Positions 41,974-54,693 of a stretch of DNA of 64,000 bases are shown in pieces. Every line of letters begins with the position of its first letter. Position 1 is the stretch's first letter. The notes under the pieces are model-generated. The model made no database searches and had not been told where the DNA came from. It worked only from the letters and a program-made list of their open reading frames with translations. The stretch comes from Limnanthes douglasii subsp. nivea. Lineage: Eukaryota > Streptophyta > Magnoliopsida > Brassicales > Limnanthaceae. A program made the position numbers and the translations under genes. The stretch covers positions 154,599,187-154,663,186 of the forward strand of contig JAUPFV010000001.1 of the NCBI GenBank assembly GCA_036936605.1, read 5' to 3'.

Positions 41974-42305
41974 AAAAATAAAAAAGTTAAAAAAAATATT
42001 AAATTCAAAGGGTAAAACTGGAATTAAAAGTCAAAGGGTTATCTATGAAACAAAATCTATTTAACTATGGTGACACGTAGCAGTACTAGGACAAAAAACA
42101 CGCGCGGGGACTGAAATTATCGATACTCTATTTTCAGGATAATAAAAGAATAAAAAATAAAAAAAGTTAAAAAATATTAAATTCAAAGGGTAAAACTGGA
42201 ATTAAAAGTCGAAGGGTTATCTATGAAACAAAATCCATTTAACTATGGTGACACGTAGCAGTACTAGGACAAAAACCACGCGCGTGGACTGAAATTATAG
42301 ATTTT
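41974..42305. repeat. Tandem duplication, period about 180 bp
   Basis: The segment containing TCAAAGGGTAAAACTGGAAT, GGTTATCTATGAAACAAAAT, TTTAACTATGGTGACACGTA and CACGCGCG occurs twice, 180 bp apart, about 95% identical. The rest of 41809-42538 has no gene; the 60-codon frame at 42351 has no motif. Confidence 0.85.
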
Positions 42306-42537
42306 TGATAGTCAAAGGATCTCCATCTGTAATTTTTTATGAGGGACTAAATGGCAGAAAACGTGATAGTCAATGGACAAATCAACGATTTAATCCATCA
42401 TTTCTATAACCTAAGTTTCATTGCTATTACGCCCGTTAAGCATTTACCAATATTTTCTCAATATTTATGCAAAAAAGATCTATATAAATTAAACTTTGTA
42501 TTAAATTTATCGAATCAGAATGATAAACCATAATCAT

Positions 42538-42538
<1 letters not shown>

Positions 42539-42578
<40 letters not shown>
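42539..42578. repeat. (AT)n microsatellite
   Basis: About 19 uninterrupted AT dinucleotides, just beyond the 3' side of the minus LINE. Confidence 0.95.
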
Positions 42579-42579
<1 letters not shown>

Positions 42580-45500
42580 GTGTGGAAAATATTAAATAAA
42601 ATAAAATATGTTTCTACAGGTATCTAGAGCATTCCCCGAGGAGTCATAATCGACATAAAGAGGTCGATAGACAGGACACTACTAAAACAAACATAGTAAG
42701 AATGACAGAAACAGCAGAGATAAACTAGAGTAACTAAATTAATGTAACAAGGGCCAATCGGACCGACAGAGAATAATTCCAAAGAAGTCCACACCAATAG
42801 AAGGCAACGGACGAGACCGGGAAGGGGGGACCTGCAAATAAAGTAGAAGAATAAATAAATAAATTCAATTAAAAGCAGTTACATACGCCAACCAATCTTG
42901 GTGCCATGAATTCTAAACCGAAGATCAGAGAAGATTTGGTGAGAAACCAGAGAGGTATTGGTCGGAGGGGAACCAAAAATTCTTGAGTTCCTCTCCTTCC
43001 AGATGTGATAAATTACCGCGCCAAAGCAAGAGCGCTAAATGTGACAGTTTCGAGAGTGAGACCAATTTAACGCCTCACACACCCAAGACTGCCAACACGA
43101 AGCAGGAAAAAGGAAACCTAGTTTTGAACTAGGAAAGGTCCAAATACTTTGAGTGAAACTATAGTCAAAGAGGAGATGAACAATAGTTTCATAATCAAAG
43201 TTGCATACGACACAATCAGGTGGGGTATTGAAACCCCAACTGAGAAGCTTATTTCTGGTCAAAACATTTCCCAGGATAACGAGCCATAAGATAAATGAAT
43301 GACAAGGAATATTGAATTTATTCCATACTAACCCGGCCCACCCCATAACAGGGGCAGGCGTGCAAATAGTGTTATATGATCCTTGATTGTGAAGCTGTTG
43401 CAGCCAACCTTCGTAATCTAAAAAAGAACATCATAGGAGCTGATGTTAGGAGGGGGCAGGGTGAGGATGAAGTTGTTGAGCTCCAAAATATTAGAACGAA
43501 TTCTAGCTCTAGCCGATCTGATGTTTGGAGGCCAATTCCAATGGCCATCGAGAATGATATCCGATACCTTGAGGTTTTTCCTGAGCCGGGAATCCTTGAT
43601 GATATTGGTACCATATTACAAAGCAAAATAGGTAGAGAGGATCCATGGGTCATACCAGAAGGAAGTACTCGAACCATTGCCAATAACAACCCCGCACAAA
43701 TTACTAGCCAATGGGCGAAGACGAAGAATTTTCCTCCAAATCCAAGAAGGGAAGGAACCAATAGAAATATCCCATAAACTATTATTTTTTATTTTTTTAT
43801 TCTTATCCAATCACACCAGATAGAGTGACTGTTATTACTAATAATAAACCAGAGATGCTTAAGGACAACCGCCTGATTCTAGATTTTTAAATCCAGGATC
43901 CCAAGGCCGCCCTCTTTTTTAGGAGAGGTAATATTAGACCATGCCACTTTGGCCCCATGAATTTTCATAGCGGAACCCGACCAAAGGAAATGACGAAGGT
44001 TCTGAATCAACTCTTTAATAATCCTAGATAGGAGGATGAAGATGGAGGACCAGTAAACTTGACCAGCAAAAAACAGAGATTTGATAAGCTGGAGTCTACC
44101 CGCATAGGACAAATACTTGGAGGTCTAAGAATCAATCTTGGCGTTATTTTTATGAAGAAAAGGACGACAATTCGAGCGGGTAAGAATGAGGATTCCCAAA
44201 TTTTGGACTGGGAGAGAACCTTCTAAATAACCCATAATAGACAGGAGCTCAGAGCGAAGAGGATTATTGATACCCGACAAAAAGATATAACTTTTTGAGG
44301 GGTTTACTTTTAGACTGGTGAGAGATTAGAAATCATCTAGAGCCTCTTTGATGAAGAGAAAGGAGTTGACATCACCATGACGGAAAATCATAAGATCGTC
44401 TGCAAAACATAGATTTGTAATTTTGAGCTTGTGACACTTCCAGTGAAACCGAAATTTTTTGTCATTACTTTTCTCTTTGAGGGTACTAGAAAGAACTTGC
44501 ATAACAAGGACAAAGAGAAAAGGGAAAACGGGTCCCTTTGCCCGAGACCATTTCTACCTTTGAAGTTACCGCAAGGATCTCCATTAATATTAATGGAGTA
44601 AGAATGGGAGGAGATGCAGTTGATAATCCAAGTGATCATCTTATCCGGGAAGTTCATCGCCACAAGAATGTCAAGGATGAGATCCAGCATACATTATCAA
44701 AAGCTTCTGTAAGATCAATTTTAAGGGCTACCCTTTTACCTCTACAATTAGTATGATAACCTCTAAGAAGTTCTTAGGAAATAAGGATATTATCCGAGAT
44801 GTTCCTACCAGATACGAAAACCGATTGTGAATTATTAATCAGATATGGGAATGAATCCTTAATTCTATTAGCTAAGATTTTAGAGATAGTCTTGTAAACA
44901 ACATTACAAAGAGCAATAGGTCTAAAATCTGCAGCCACATATGGGAAATCCTTTTGGGGAATGAGAGAAATGGAAGAGGAGTTCCAAGAGGTTTTGAGAA
45001 TTCTGGTTTGGAAAAACTCTAAGACACCATTACAGATGTCTTCACCAACAATATTCTAGGTGGATTTGAAGAAATTGGAATTAAAACCATAAGGACCAGA
45101 CGATTTATTACTATCAATACTGAAAAGGGCAGACTTAATCTCCTAGTTAGTGATCACATGAATCACCGAGGCTTTGTTAGTATTCCTGACTTTAGAGAAA
45201 ATAAGAGATGAAACTTTCTCCAACCCCGGATAACCAGCAGGATTCCTAGTACTAAGGGACTCCTCAAAGTAACTCACAATGACCTTAGAAACACTAGCGG
45301 GAGTTGAAACAGTGATACCCTGATCATTATTGATAGAAATAATTTTGTTACGAAAAAGACGGGTTTTTTTAACTGTTATGGAAACATTTGGTATTTTTAT
45401 CACCAAGCTTAATCCAGTTTTCTCTAGATTTTTGCTTGAGGAAGGATGCTTTAGCACGACTAAGAAAGATGAAAGTTGTAGAAGCCTCAACATCTTCGGT

Positions 45501-46640
45501 GACAACGATAGGGTTGAGGGGGTCAAGGGAGAGATTAGATTGAGTTTGAAAGAGAATGTTTTGAGCATTAGAATCCCTAGAACTAATGTCACTAAAATCC
45601 TTACGATTGAGACAAGTAAACTCATGTTGAAGTAGATTGAGTTTATCAGTGACATGACTCATACCAGAGGAAGAGATAGGAAGATTTCAGCTTTTGGAAA
45701 CAATGTTTTTGAACTGAGGATGGGTTTGCCACATGTTAAATAATTTGAATGGTTTTTTTTACGTCTTTGACATAGGAACCCAAGATTGAGGGTGACGGTG
45801 GTGTGATCAGAAGAACGGAGAAAACCAAAGTGAGCGAATGACATTGGAAATAGATCGTCCCAGTCAGGGTTGACTAGAGCACGGTCGATTTTGGAAAGGA
45901 TGGGATGAGTAGGTTGTTTATTAATCCAAAAGAAGAGGAATCCAGTGGATCAGAGATCACTGAGCTCACTAATGTAGCAACAATTATTGAAGTCATCAAT
46001 TGCTGATGACTAGTTTTTGGAGGAGCCTAGTCGCTCCTCCGGATGACGAATTGCATTGAAGTCCCCTAGGGAGACCCAGGAGATGCCCTGATCTTGCTTG
46101 AAAATGGTTATTAAATCATTCCATATATGAATGTGATCCTAGGCATCATTAAATGCATAGATGGCAGTGAATCTGAATGTGGCATTGAAATTATGTCACT
46201 TGGCCATGTAGTGAATATACTGAGAGGATTGGGATAACCTAGAAATAGTGATAATACTAGGGTTCCAGATAATCCAAATTCTACCAAGAGGATGAGAGGA
46301 GTGATTGGTAATAACATGCCAAAAGGGAACCATATACCTAATAATAGACTCGACTTTAAAAAGTTGGACTTTTGTTTCAACTAAAGTTAACAAGGAGATA
46401 CTATTACTAATAATGAAATCATTAACATCTTTTTGCCTAACAGGCTTAGTAAGACCCTGCACACTCCAAGAAATAATATTCATAAATAAATAAAAATACT
46501 TATAGTGCATCAGATGATGGTCCTGTCGGAGGACAAAACCCATATTACCGAATGTGATGACGCTAGAAGAGAGAAACCTCTTAAAAGGTGAATCCACCTT
46601 TTTATTGTTTCCAACAACTTTGATCTCTTCCAATGAATAT
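42579..46640 (-). mobile_element. L1-type LINE, ORF2 nearly full length but broken
   Basis: Minus strand. The ORF2 stop is at 42881-42879 and about 300 bp of 3' UTR follow. All ORF2 domains are present in order, unlike the related plus-strand copy at 31.9-35.1 kb. ORF1 is missing or reduced to a few codons. No poly(A) or TSD is seen; the adjacent (AT)n may obscure the 3' end. Confidence 0.75.
42879..46487 (-). pseudogene. LINE ORF2: endonuclease, RT, zf-RVT
   Basis: Starts at the ATG near 46487 with MNIISWSVQGLTKPVRQKDV. Endonuclease continues with HPLGRIWIIWNPSIITIS and a GDFN block near 46050. RT: ILVAMNFPDKMITWIINCIS, GLGQRDP (the usual GLRQGDP with two changes) near 44545, and the catalytic block LCFADD near 44400, still intact. 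After RT: YAGRLQLIKSLFFAGQVYWS, GGLGILDLKI, WNKFNIPCHSFILWLVILG, CVVCNFDYETIVHLLFDYS, and IWKERNSRIFGS before the stop. At least six frameshifts or stops separate the blocks. No RNase H, unlike the LINE at 49.9-53.7 kb, so this is a different subfamily. Confidence 0.8.
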
Positions 46641-48090
46641 GAAGAAAAAAAACTTGCTGGAAATGAACCAACATTTTTATCAAATCCAAGTCTAAAATCT
46701 TAAGTTTGTCACATCCAAACAAATAGCTTACCCAAACCTTATAATAATTTATATATATCATTAAATTATTAATAAGAAAAATAAAAATAAAATCTAAATA
46801 AATAAAATAATTAAAATAAAAATAAGAAGAACCCACTATATAAATCACATACATACATTGATTTAATAATGGGACCACAAAAAAGCAAGAATTAAAGTAA
46901 AATGTTCTTGAGGTAAATTCAAAATCAATTCGATAGAAAGAGAAGATATAATAGTAGCTTGACAAGAGTAGCCTCCTTCACGTGCTTTGAGAACGACCTC
47001 ACAATCAAGAAAATCTGTTTATGAATTGTGAGAATGAATACTAACGGGTAATAACTTCCTACCTATGTATGAAGCAAAAAACACTCAATGAAGGGTTTGA
47101 GTCTTGCCGGAGCCAAGCAAGAATCAACTCCGACTTCCAAGCTACACTCGACACTCGATTTAACCAGAACTGATTGCTACACCGAGCCAACTCATAACCG
47201 AACCAATCCAGACTCTGCACCGGACTAGACTGTAACCATATCATCGAATAACCAACAACACTCTTACGGTACAAGTCACTCTCAACCGGAGCCAACACCT
47301 GTAAAGGCTTGAGCAAGCCCACCGAAGAAGAAAGATGAAACGCTCAAAGGATAACTACAAACCTCATTTCTGGGAAATAGACAGATCCGAGAGAGAAGTC
47401 AATGAGTATCGCTTCTAACGCGAATAATAGAACCGATGAAGGGAATGAGTGTTTCTAGAAAGAGTGGGACACTCGGATCCGAAGATACTCGAAACCGGCA
47501 AAGCAGCTACAGCCGGTGAAAGAAAATACTGGAAATAAAAAACTCGAAACTGGCTAAGAAACCAAAAACCAAAACAATCGAATCCAGTTTGATCGGAGAA
47601 GAAAGAAGGACGAAAACTATTATGGTTTTTAGGCCAAAAGACCGGAAATCCCAAGGAAAACCAGAAAATTACCGTTATCGGTAATAAGTTACCGTTGAAG
47701 GAAGAGAGATGAGCGATTTCTCTCTCTCTCGGTTCTTTACTTATATATTTATTTTGTATTTATTATAATATATATGTTATATTTAGGGTAAAATATCTAT
47801 AAATATTTAGTTAAGCTTTTTATACTGTATAATATTTATAATTAGTTGGACTTTAAAACCACAACTAACATTTTTTTATTTGTTTAAACTGATACTTTTT
47901 TGTATATAGTATTTTTTTTAAATAATTTATATTTTAAAATTTGTAATTCTAGAAAAAAAAATCCGAAAATATCGTTGTTTTTGTAAGATGAACAAAACTA
48001 CATCCATAAATGATAAAGGATAATCCGAATTTTTTTGAATTTGTGCTAAAAAACCATCTTCGACGCTTCAGTTTCTTTCACCAAGATTCT
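46641..48090. other. Noncoding, possibly LINE leader and promoter-like sequence
   Basis: The short minus frames here have no recognisable motif. Near 47745-47690 the minus strand has ATATATAAGTAAAGAACC followed by a GA-rich run and a CT-rich leader, which resembles a plant promoter and 5' UTR; no gene follows it clearly. Confidence 0.35.
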
Positions 48091-48099
48091 CTTCAACCT

Positions 48100-48940
48100 G
48101 ATCCAACGATCCCCCAAACGTCATAGTTTGTTTTTCCGCAACAAAGTCCTTCATAATTTTGGGGAGAAGTCCCATTCAAAAAGCTGCTAAAGCTATTTGG
48201 TCCTCACATGCTTCTGTATCACTCTTTGTTTTGATCAAATGGTTAGTTTAATCCTTCAAGATTTCCCCTACTTTTTTCCTACAGTAAATTATCGTATCAT
48301 CGTTTGCTTATAACTTTTTGCTTCACAAAAAGTGTTGGCGGAGAACGCCCCAAACATTTTGAAATTATTGATACAACTCTAAGGCAACCTGTTATACCAC
48401 TTAGAAGTTGTGCCCTTAAAGGCTTGGAAAAAATCCCTACACAACAATTTATCATCGTTATCATAGTTAATCGTAAAATTCTTGAATTTCTCAATATAAC
48501 TATTTGGATCTTGTATCCCATCAAACTTCTCTAAGTTTGAGATGTCCAAGTGTTTTGGCATATGTCGGGACAAGATTTCTGCAAAGAGGGGAGATTGCCT
48601 CTTATGTCCAAACTTACACATACGTTCATAGCATTGTACAAACCTTCCTCGAATGGGTACGTGAATTGGTTACTCACACGATATTCAAGATTGTGACTTT
48701 CTAAGGGGATTTATGCATGAGGAGCTTGCTCTTTTCTAACATTGTTAATAACCCTATAACGCTTATCATACGCAAGCTCTATTTTCTCTTGATCATTTCT
48801 TTCCTTCCTCGAAGTTTTATTCCATCGAGACGTTCAATGGCTATTCCTACGCCACTTCGAACCATTTATTCTATTACTTTTTTCGCATCAGCTTCTCATT
48901 TCCGGAGAAATAGAAGAGTCGTCTGAGTCATAATGTAGTC
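48100..48940 (-). pseudogene. Ty3/gypsy gag fragment
   Basis: The minus strand reads SPLFAEILSRHMPKHLDISN, LEKFDGIQDPNSYIEKFKNF, DNDDKLLCRDFFQAFKGTTS, KWYNRLP, then after a frameshift SINNFKMFGAFSANTF. This is the Retrotrans_gag consensus (F...I...P..F..P....YDG..DP..H...F; LC..FP..LKG.A..W). No LTR, protease or RT is nearby. It is a different gypsy lineage from the element at 18.8-24.1 kb. Confidence 0.75.
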
Positions 48941-49868
48941 ACCACATGGACGGGTTTAGAAGGGATACAAAGATGTCCATGACAACCTCAAATTACCAAA
49001 ATAAAATTAGTATGTTTAAGATTTTTATTTTCAGTAAATGTGTAAGATATTAATCAATTAAGAAAATTCATTATCAAGATGAACTTTTACTATTAATAAA
49101 ATATATTAAGAGTCGTATTATATAGTTAGATTTGGTCAATAATATAAGAAATATTATTGATTTTAAAAAATCATTATGGATTGTTGTTTAATTATATTTT
49201 ATAGTTAATAATATTTTTTTATTAGGGTGGGTTTCTAGTTGATATTTTATTTTTTTATTTAGGTTTTAATTATTAAATTAATTATTTTGACTATGATAGT
49301 GTTTTAATATATATATATTTGATTAATTTTAATTTTTTTATGTTTTAATTATTAAATGATTTTTTTAAATAGTATTTTTTTAGTTTTGTTTTCAACTATA
49401 ATTGTTATTTATATATATAGATGAAAAATATTATTATATAATATTTTATTTTCATTTCCAAATTTTGGTAGATATATAAAAAATTGCTATCGATAATTTT
49501 TTTTACATTATCTTTTTTACTCATTTCTCCATTCCTCCATGTCTCTAGCCTCTCAAGAAAAACAATGACTTCTTTCAAAAAAAAATCATAAAAATCAGCA
49601 AGAAAAAAAATTCAATTCATGCACGGTAATCAACATTAAAGCAACTATTCAAGCGCATCTCTTATTTAAAAAAATAACACAATAATTTCGATTTATTTGT
49701 TTATCCAATCAAAATCATAAAAAAATCCAGGTTAATTTTTAAATAAATTTCTTAAATTATATGTTATTATTCTTGATTTATTATTTGTTGTTTTTTAGTA
49801 TTAAGTATTGTTTGATTTTTTGTTCTTTCGTTTTTTAATGTTTTTTTAAACTTTCTATTTGATATACT
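48941..49868. other. AT-rich noncoding stretch
   Basis: Very low GC with many TATA and TTTTAAT runs. No coding, repeat boundary or RNA gene is supported. Confidence 0.5.
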
Positions 49869-50255
49869 TTTTTTTCAACAAAAAGAAGATCGAATTACTA
49901 TTATAAAATGTTTACAAATAAAGGGGCCTCTCAAAGAAAACCAAAGAATTGAAGGACTCAATTGAGTAGCCTAAAGATAAAACCCTAGGATCTCAAATCA
50001 GGAACCCTAATTACAATTTTTCCCAATCAAACAGGGAAGCACAGACGCTTTGCTTTGATGAAGATGAAAGCTTCGCCAAGAAGAAATGCAGAGCCACAAG
50101 CAGCAACTCGCGATGCAGCTACCAAAGGGATTGGATACTTCAGGTTAACCCGGATCAATATATCATATACCAAGACTTTCGAGGGTAATAATCGCCATGA
50201 GAGGAGTTGGGGCGTCGACGTTAGAGAAGGACCTGTTAGTTCGCTCAAGCAGAAT

Positions 50256-51101
50256 TCATTTTGTAATCCAATCAGCAACAGCGTTCTGAGTTCGAGAAAT
50301 GTGGCGAAGACTCATAGATGGGTGAATTAGACTACGACATATAGTTGAAATTGGGATAGACGCTACATTTCCAGTGGCCATGTTGTTGATTACAGTTAGG
50401 CAATCTGACTCCATATCAACACCATGCCAACCTTTCTTCTTGCAAAAGATGAGAGCCTCCAGTAACGCTTTGCTCTCAGCCTGGAATGGACCCATTTTGC
50501 CAAAAACAAAGCCAGCACTAGCAATTATGTTGCCCAGCTCATTCCTGACTAGCAGTCCACCAATGGCTTCACCCACAAACCTACTGGCTCCGTCGACGTT
50601 GATTTTCAGTCTCCCTGCAGCTGGAGCTTGCCATTTCAGGTACTTCATTTTGACGTTGTTAATAGTTAAGCATCCTAAAGCAGCATCTGCGTCAATCACA
50701 CCAGACCAGTTTTTAGCGTTAAGGGTGTTTTTTGAGTCAATTCCTAGAATGACTTTGTTGATTCTATTAATAGCACTGGAGAAGTTATCGAAGGTGTTAT
50801 TAAACTTGCAGCAATTTCTATTATGCCAGACTGTCCAACAAATGATTTGTGGGACAATGTGGGTAATATGAAACTTGCTGGGAGAAGACCAGAACCAGCA
50901 GTGAAACATGTGACTAAGAGTCATAAAACATCTCACATGAATTTTAAAAAGAATACCAAAGTAGTTGCATAAAGACCAGGCAAAGCTGCAATTGATGAAG
51001 AGGTGATTTTTTTCTTCACAATTGCAGCAAAACTGGCATTTAGAGACCATAACAAAATGTGTTTTGGAGAGAATGTTGTCAATAGGAGCAAAATTTTTCA
51101 T
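50256..51101 (-). pseudogene. LINE ORF2 part 3: zf-RVT end and RNase H
   Basis: A 281-codon frame: ILSKTHFVMVSKCQFCCNCE, EKNHLFINC (zinc-binding), HIVPQIICWTVWHNRNCCKF, then RNase H LKINVDGASRFVGEAIGGLL, AESKALLEALIFCKK, MESDCLTVINNMATG, LRHISRTQNAVADWITK. The D-E-D-D residues are present. The frame stops near 50256, and a short tail in another frame reaches the family end about 100 bp further on. About 80% similar to the 8.8-9.6 kb copy by eye. Confidence 0.88.
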
Positions 51102-51868
51102 TAACTTCCAGATTAAAAAGGAGAATTTTGTTGGAATGAAATGATGCCAATTTTTTTAAAGAAAGAGAGCTTAGTGTGTTTGTTTCTGATGTTTTCCCAA
51201 GTAGACTTAGTGTTGAAATCATTGTCTTTAGAGAGCTTCCATTCAGTGTTGTCTTCTTGGTCATGAATGATTTTAACACAATAAATGTGTTTGATTCTTT
51301 TATGAGAAATGAATGAAAGAAGAGTGGGAGTATCCCATTTGTCCTCTTTCCAAAATGAATTAACTTTAACAGGAAGATACCAACTGTTAAAGTCATGATC
51401 ACTGGTAATAGGGGGCAGGTTATGCCACGAATCTCTCCAAAAGTCAATGTCCCCTTTGCCAAGTTTCCAATAGACATTTTGATCAGCCTGAATTTTAACA
51501 GAATAAAGTCTTTTCCAAATGATAGAATCAGACACTTTACATTTAGCATTAGTAGGGTGGGTGCTCATGCAATAGGTTTTGTGAATAAGGTCAGCCCTAA
51601 GAGACTTTCCTTTCCTGAACAGAAACCATAATTTGTGAGAGAAGGTGACTTGAATATCAGACAATTGTTTGATATTCAATCCACCTTCATCAAACGACTT
51701 ACAGAGATTACTCCAAGCTGACCAGTGAATAGCACAATCATTAAACTTAGACCTCCACAAGAATTTATTAAGACAAAGCTCAATTCTATTAACGATAGTG
51801 TTGGGGATCAGACTGTTCTGCATCCAGAAATAAATGATAGGATATAGAACATTCTTAATGAGAGACAA
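51079..51868 (-). pseudogene. LINE ORF2 part 2: post-RT region
   Basis: After a stop at 51899 the frame resumes with YFWMQNSLIPNTIVNRIELC, LNKFLWRSKFNDCAIHWSAW, LCKSFDEGGLNIKQLSDIQV, and later NVYWKLGKGDIDFWRDSWHN. A frameshift near 51110 leads to the zinc-binding part. Confidence 0.82.
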
Positions 51869-51898
51869 CCTACCCCCAAAAGAAAGATTCTTTATATC

Positions 51899-53623
51899 TC
51901 ATTCCTGAATTTTATTGTGAATTTTAGCAAGTAAAGATAAGTAATGCTTCCCTTTATTGTTTGCAGCTATAGTGATGCCCAAGTATGTGAAATGAGCTTG
52001 ATCAATATTGAAGCCAGTAGCTGATTTGAGCCTGGTAGTAGCAGCATAAGAACACTTTGAAGAGGTAATAAGTTTAGTCTTTTCTTTGTTAATCAGTTGA
52101 CCAGACTCATTTTGGTATTTTTCAAGCAGGTTACTCAGATTGTCAATGGAGGAGGGAGAGCTATTAGTGGAGATGATGATATCATCTGCAAACGCAAGAC
52201 AAAGTAAGATAAAACCAGATTTTAAGTAATATTTCATGCTGTTATTAGTATTATATAGGTTGGAGAGCCCTCTTAACAGAGCTTCCTCAGCTAGAATGAA
52301 AAGGCAATGAGACAAAGGGTCTCCTTGTCTTAAACCATTCTTCTGAGGGAAATAACCAATGCTAACACCATTAATCAAGACAAAGATCATGACTTTAGAT
52401 ATCAGGTTGTAGATAAGGGCCACTAGATCATTAGAAAAACCAAAACATCTCATAATGTTAATGACAAAGGCATGAGACATTCTGTCAAATGCCTTTGACA
52501 TGTCTAGTTGCACAATAATATTACCTTTAGAAGGCATTCTATTGATGTTATAGAGTATTTCTTTAATGATAAGGATGTTATCATGAATAATTCTATCTTT
52601 AACAAAAGCACCTTGACCTCTAGATATGATATTAGGGAGGATGTAGGAGATTCTTTTGTTAATTAGGCCAGAAATCAATCTGTTGAAAATAGTACACAGA
52701 CTAATGGGCCTACAGTTATTCCAAGATATGGGATTAGGGCCTTTAGGGATGAGACAAATCCCAGTGGCAAAAACACCACTGGGAATGCAGTGACCCTTAA
52801 GGTAAGAGTTCATGGCATTGCACAGGTCAGTGCTAATAATATCCCAACATGATTTGAGGAAAAAACAGTTGAAACCATTAGTGCCTGGAGCACTATCATT
52901 CTTCATATCTTTGACAATGGACCATATTTCATCTTTTGTTGTCTGCTTGAGAATAGCTCTATTGTCCCTGTCCATAATAAGCTTAGGGATGTTGTTAAGG
53001 ATAGAGTCCTGAGTGTTAACATTATTGCAAATATAAGAGTCATTAGATAGGATCTTTTTGAAATAGGACTCAACAGATCTAACAATATCATTATGATCAG
53101 TGAGCCAAATACCCTCATCCTTAATACCATTTATAGTGTTCTTTTTTCTTTTCTTGGAAACATAATTGTGATAAAGTTTAGTGTTACCGTCACTGTCATT
53201 GAGCCAGGTGTTGTAGCACTTCTGTCTCGAGTAACACTCTTCATTTTTGAGATCTTGGATGAGAATGCTATTAGCTTTAGATAGATTAGCCTTAGACTCA
53301 TTGTTGTTTTCCTGCTGATGGATGGTTTCGTAGTTGTTAACCTCATCAGTGGCTTCCTTGACTTTACTAAAAATGTTTCCAAAAGTACTAGAATTCCATT
53401 CTTTGAGAAACTTCTTTAATCTCTTTAGCTTAAACCAGAAAATCACATTAGTATCACCCTTGCAATGCTTGATCCAATTCTCATTGACACAACTTAGAAA
53501 TTCAGTGTTATTAGTCCAAGCATTTATAAACTTAAAGTTGCATTTGTTATAATAGGATACTCTGTTCTGATTGTTAAAGATAGTGATAAGAAGAGGAGCA
53601 TGGTCAGAACAAGTTCTGACCAT
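51899..53623 (-). pseudogene. LINE ORF2 part 1: end of endonuclease and reverse transcriptase
   Basis: A 574-codon frame without a stop. MVRTCSDHAPLLITIF is the endonuclease end (SDH motif). Then WLNDSDGNTKLYHNYVSKKR, APGTNGFNCFFLKSCWDII, LIPKGPNPISWNNCRPISLC, INKRISYILPNIISRGQGAF, IIVQLDMSKAFDRMSHAFVI (first catalytic Asp), NGLRQGDPLSHCLFILAEE, and LAFADDIIISTNSS (catalytic FADD, near 52185). Ends just after YLGITIAANNKGKHYL. RT of this kind copies its own RNA from a nicked target. RT looks intact, but the copy lacks the start of ORF2 and its own leader. Confidence 0.9.
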
Positions 53624-53660
53624 GTGAAAAACCTGAATGTGCCTAATTTCTTTTCTATAC

Positions 53661-53882
53661 TATTTTCGGTATGCCCCAAATTTTGACCTTAGCTCCGCGG
53701 AAAGTTCGATCCAAACCAATTGTTAGATTTATTAGTAAAAATATAATTAATTTATGCATTTATGATCTCCATAAATATCTGGCGAGTGGCGATGACACTT
53801 GGATGGTTCATATTCAGTATTTTTATTTGAATATTGGATTTGTTTTGTTCTAATATTTTTAATCTCCATTTTGACTTTTGGT
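53661..53882. other. Short noncoding stretch between LINE and SINE
   Basis: Nothing recognised. Confidence 0.5.
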
Positions 53883-53899
53883 GCCCACTAGTGGTTCTC

Positions 53900-54117
53900 T
53901 TTTTTTTTGGAGGGAACCCGCAGCCGCTACTCAGAGTGCAATGAGTGCGCACAGGGTAAACCCTCAGTCTGACGCGATAGCCTGCAAACCAACACCAGAA
54001 GGTAAACCATACAAGGTGACAGGCTCAGCCGAGAAAGCGTATGTAGAGGGAGTCGAACTCATGACCTTTTGGTCATAAGAATGTCATACTCAACCAACTC
54101 GGCTACCTCTTGGGGGC
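53900..54117 (-). mobile_element. tRNA-derived SINE copy A, 17-bp TSD
   Basis: 218 bp on the minus strand, flanked by a perfect 17-bp duplication GCCCACTAGTGGTTCTC (53883-53899, 54118-54134). The element starts AGAGGTAGCCGAGTTGG (pol III A box) and has GAGTTCGACTCCC (B box) about 45 bp on, as in a tRNA. A unique body follows (TTTACCTTCTGGTGTTGG, AGGCTATCGCGTCAGACTGA) and an A tail. Copy B is at 61720. Not a functional tRNA: it has no acceptor stem. Confidence 0.92.
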
Positions 54118-54134
54118 GCCCACTAGTGGTTCTC

Positions 54135-54600
54135 GATCCGGACACTAATTGTTTTATATTTTTAAATTAATGTTTATTTTTATGTATTATATTAGTCTCG
54201 AACGAATAAGAGTGAATAGATATTTAAAAATATCTAGAGTCGGTCCAATTCGTTTACAGCTCATAATTTTACTATGATATCCAATCAATTTACGTTCGTG
54301 TCCAACGCAATCTAATCAAACCAACTTTACTTTCTCTACTTATTTAAATAATTCCGATATTGAAAAACCTAAACGTCCGAAGTTAATCCAAACCGGGTCT
54401 AATTCGGGTTTTATCCTATCTAAAACAAACATTTCGATTTTAAAGAAGAACGATTTAGATCTAATACATTATCTTCACAGTTAACTTTGGATCTTTACTT
54501 ATAAATCAAGAAATGGTCCAAATTTTTGAGTGCTTGAAGCTTCTACGGATTAAGATGCTCTAAGAAACAGAGTTTTGGTAGTGACTTGAACTTCTTCGTG
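54135..54600. other. Noncoding stretch
   Basis: No gene or repeat recognised. The left edge of the following LINE is near 54600, judged by similarity to the mirrored copy. Confidence 0.45.
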
Positions 54601-54693
54601 AAGATTGTTTGGTGGTGATCTTATTTTTGAAGATCGTCCTCTTTCATCATGATTGTTATTGGCTATCATCTCCTGGTGTTGGTGGCTGGAAGA

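Larger units (their letters stand above)
49869..53660 (-). mobile_element. L1-type LINE with RNase H, 5'-truncated within the endonuclease
   Basis: Minus strand. The 3' end is marked by a T run at 49869-49876 (A tail on the element strand). The 5' end falls within the endonuclease near 53650. Same subfamily as the LINE at 8.47-10.06 kb. I could not find a convincing target duplication. This is the best-preserved LINE RT in the window. Confidence 0.85.

Noticed and set aside
43376..43777. 133-codon plus-strand frame
   Set aside because: Antisense shadow of the minus LINE ORF2, whose conserved blocks are on the other strand.
47059..47654. Minus-strand frames of 87 and 79 codons as genes
   Set aside because: No motif, no splice support and no homolog recognised; they may be leader sequence of the minus LINE.
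50374..50871. 165-codon plus-strand frame
   Set aside because: Antisense of the LINE RNase H on the minus strand.
53900..54117. A tRNA gene
   Set aside because: A and B boxes are present, but no acceptor stem or cloverleaf; the flanking duplications and A tail show a SINE.
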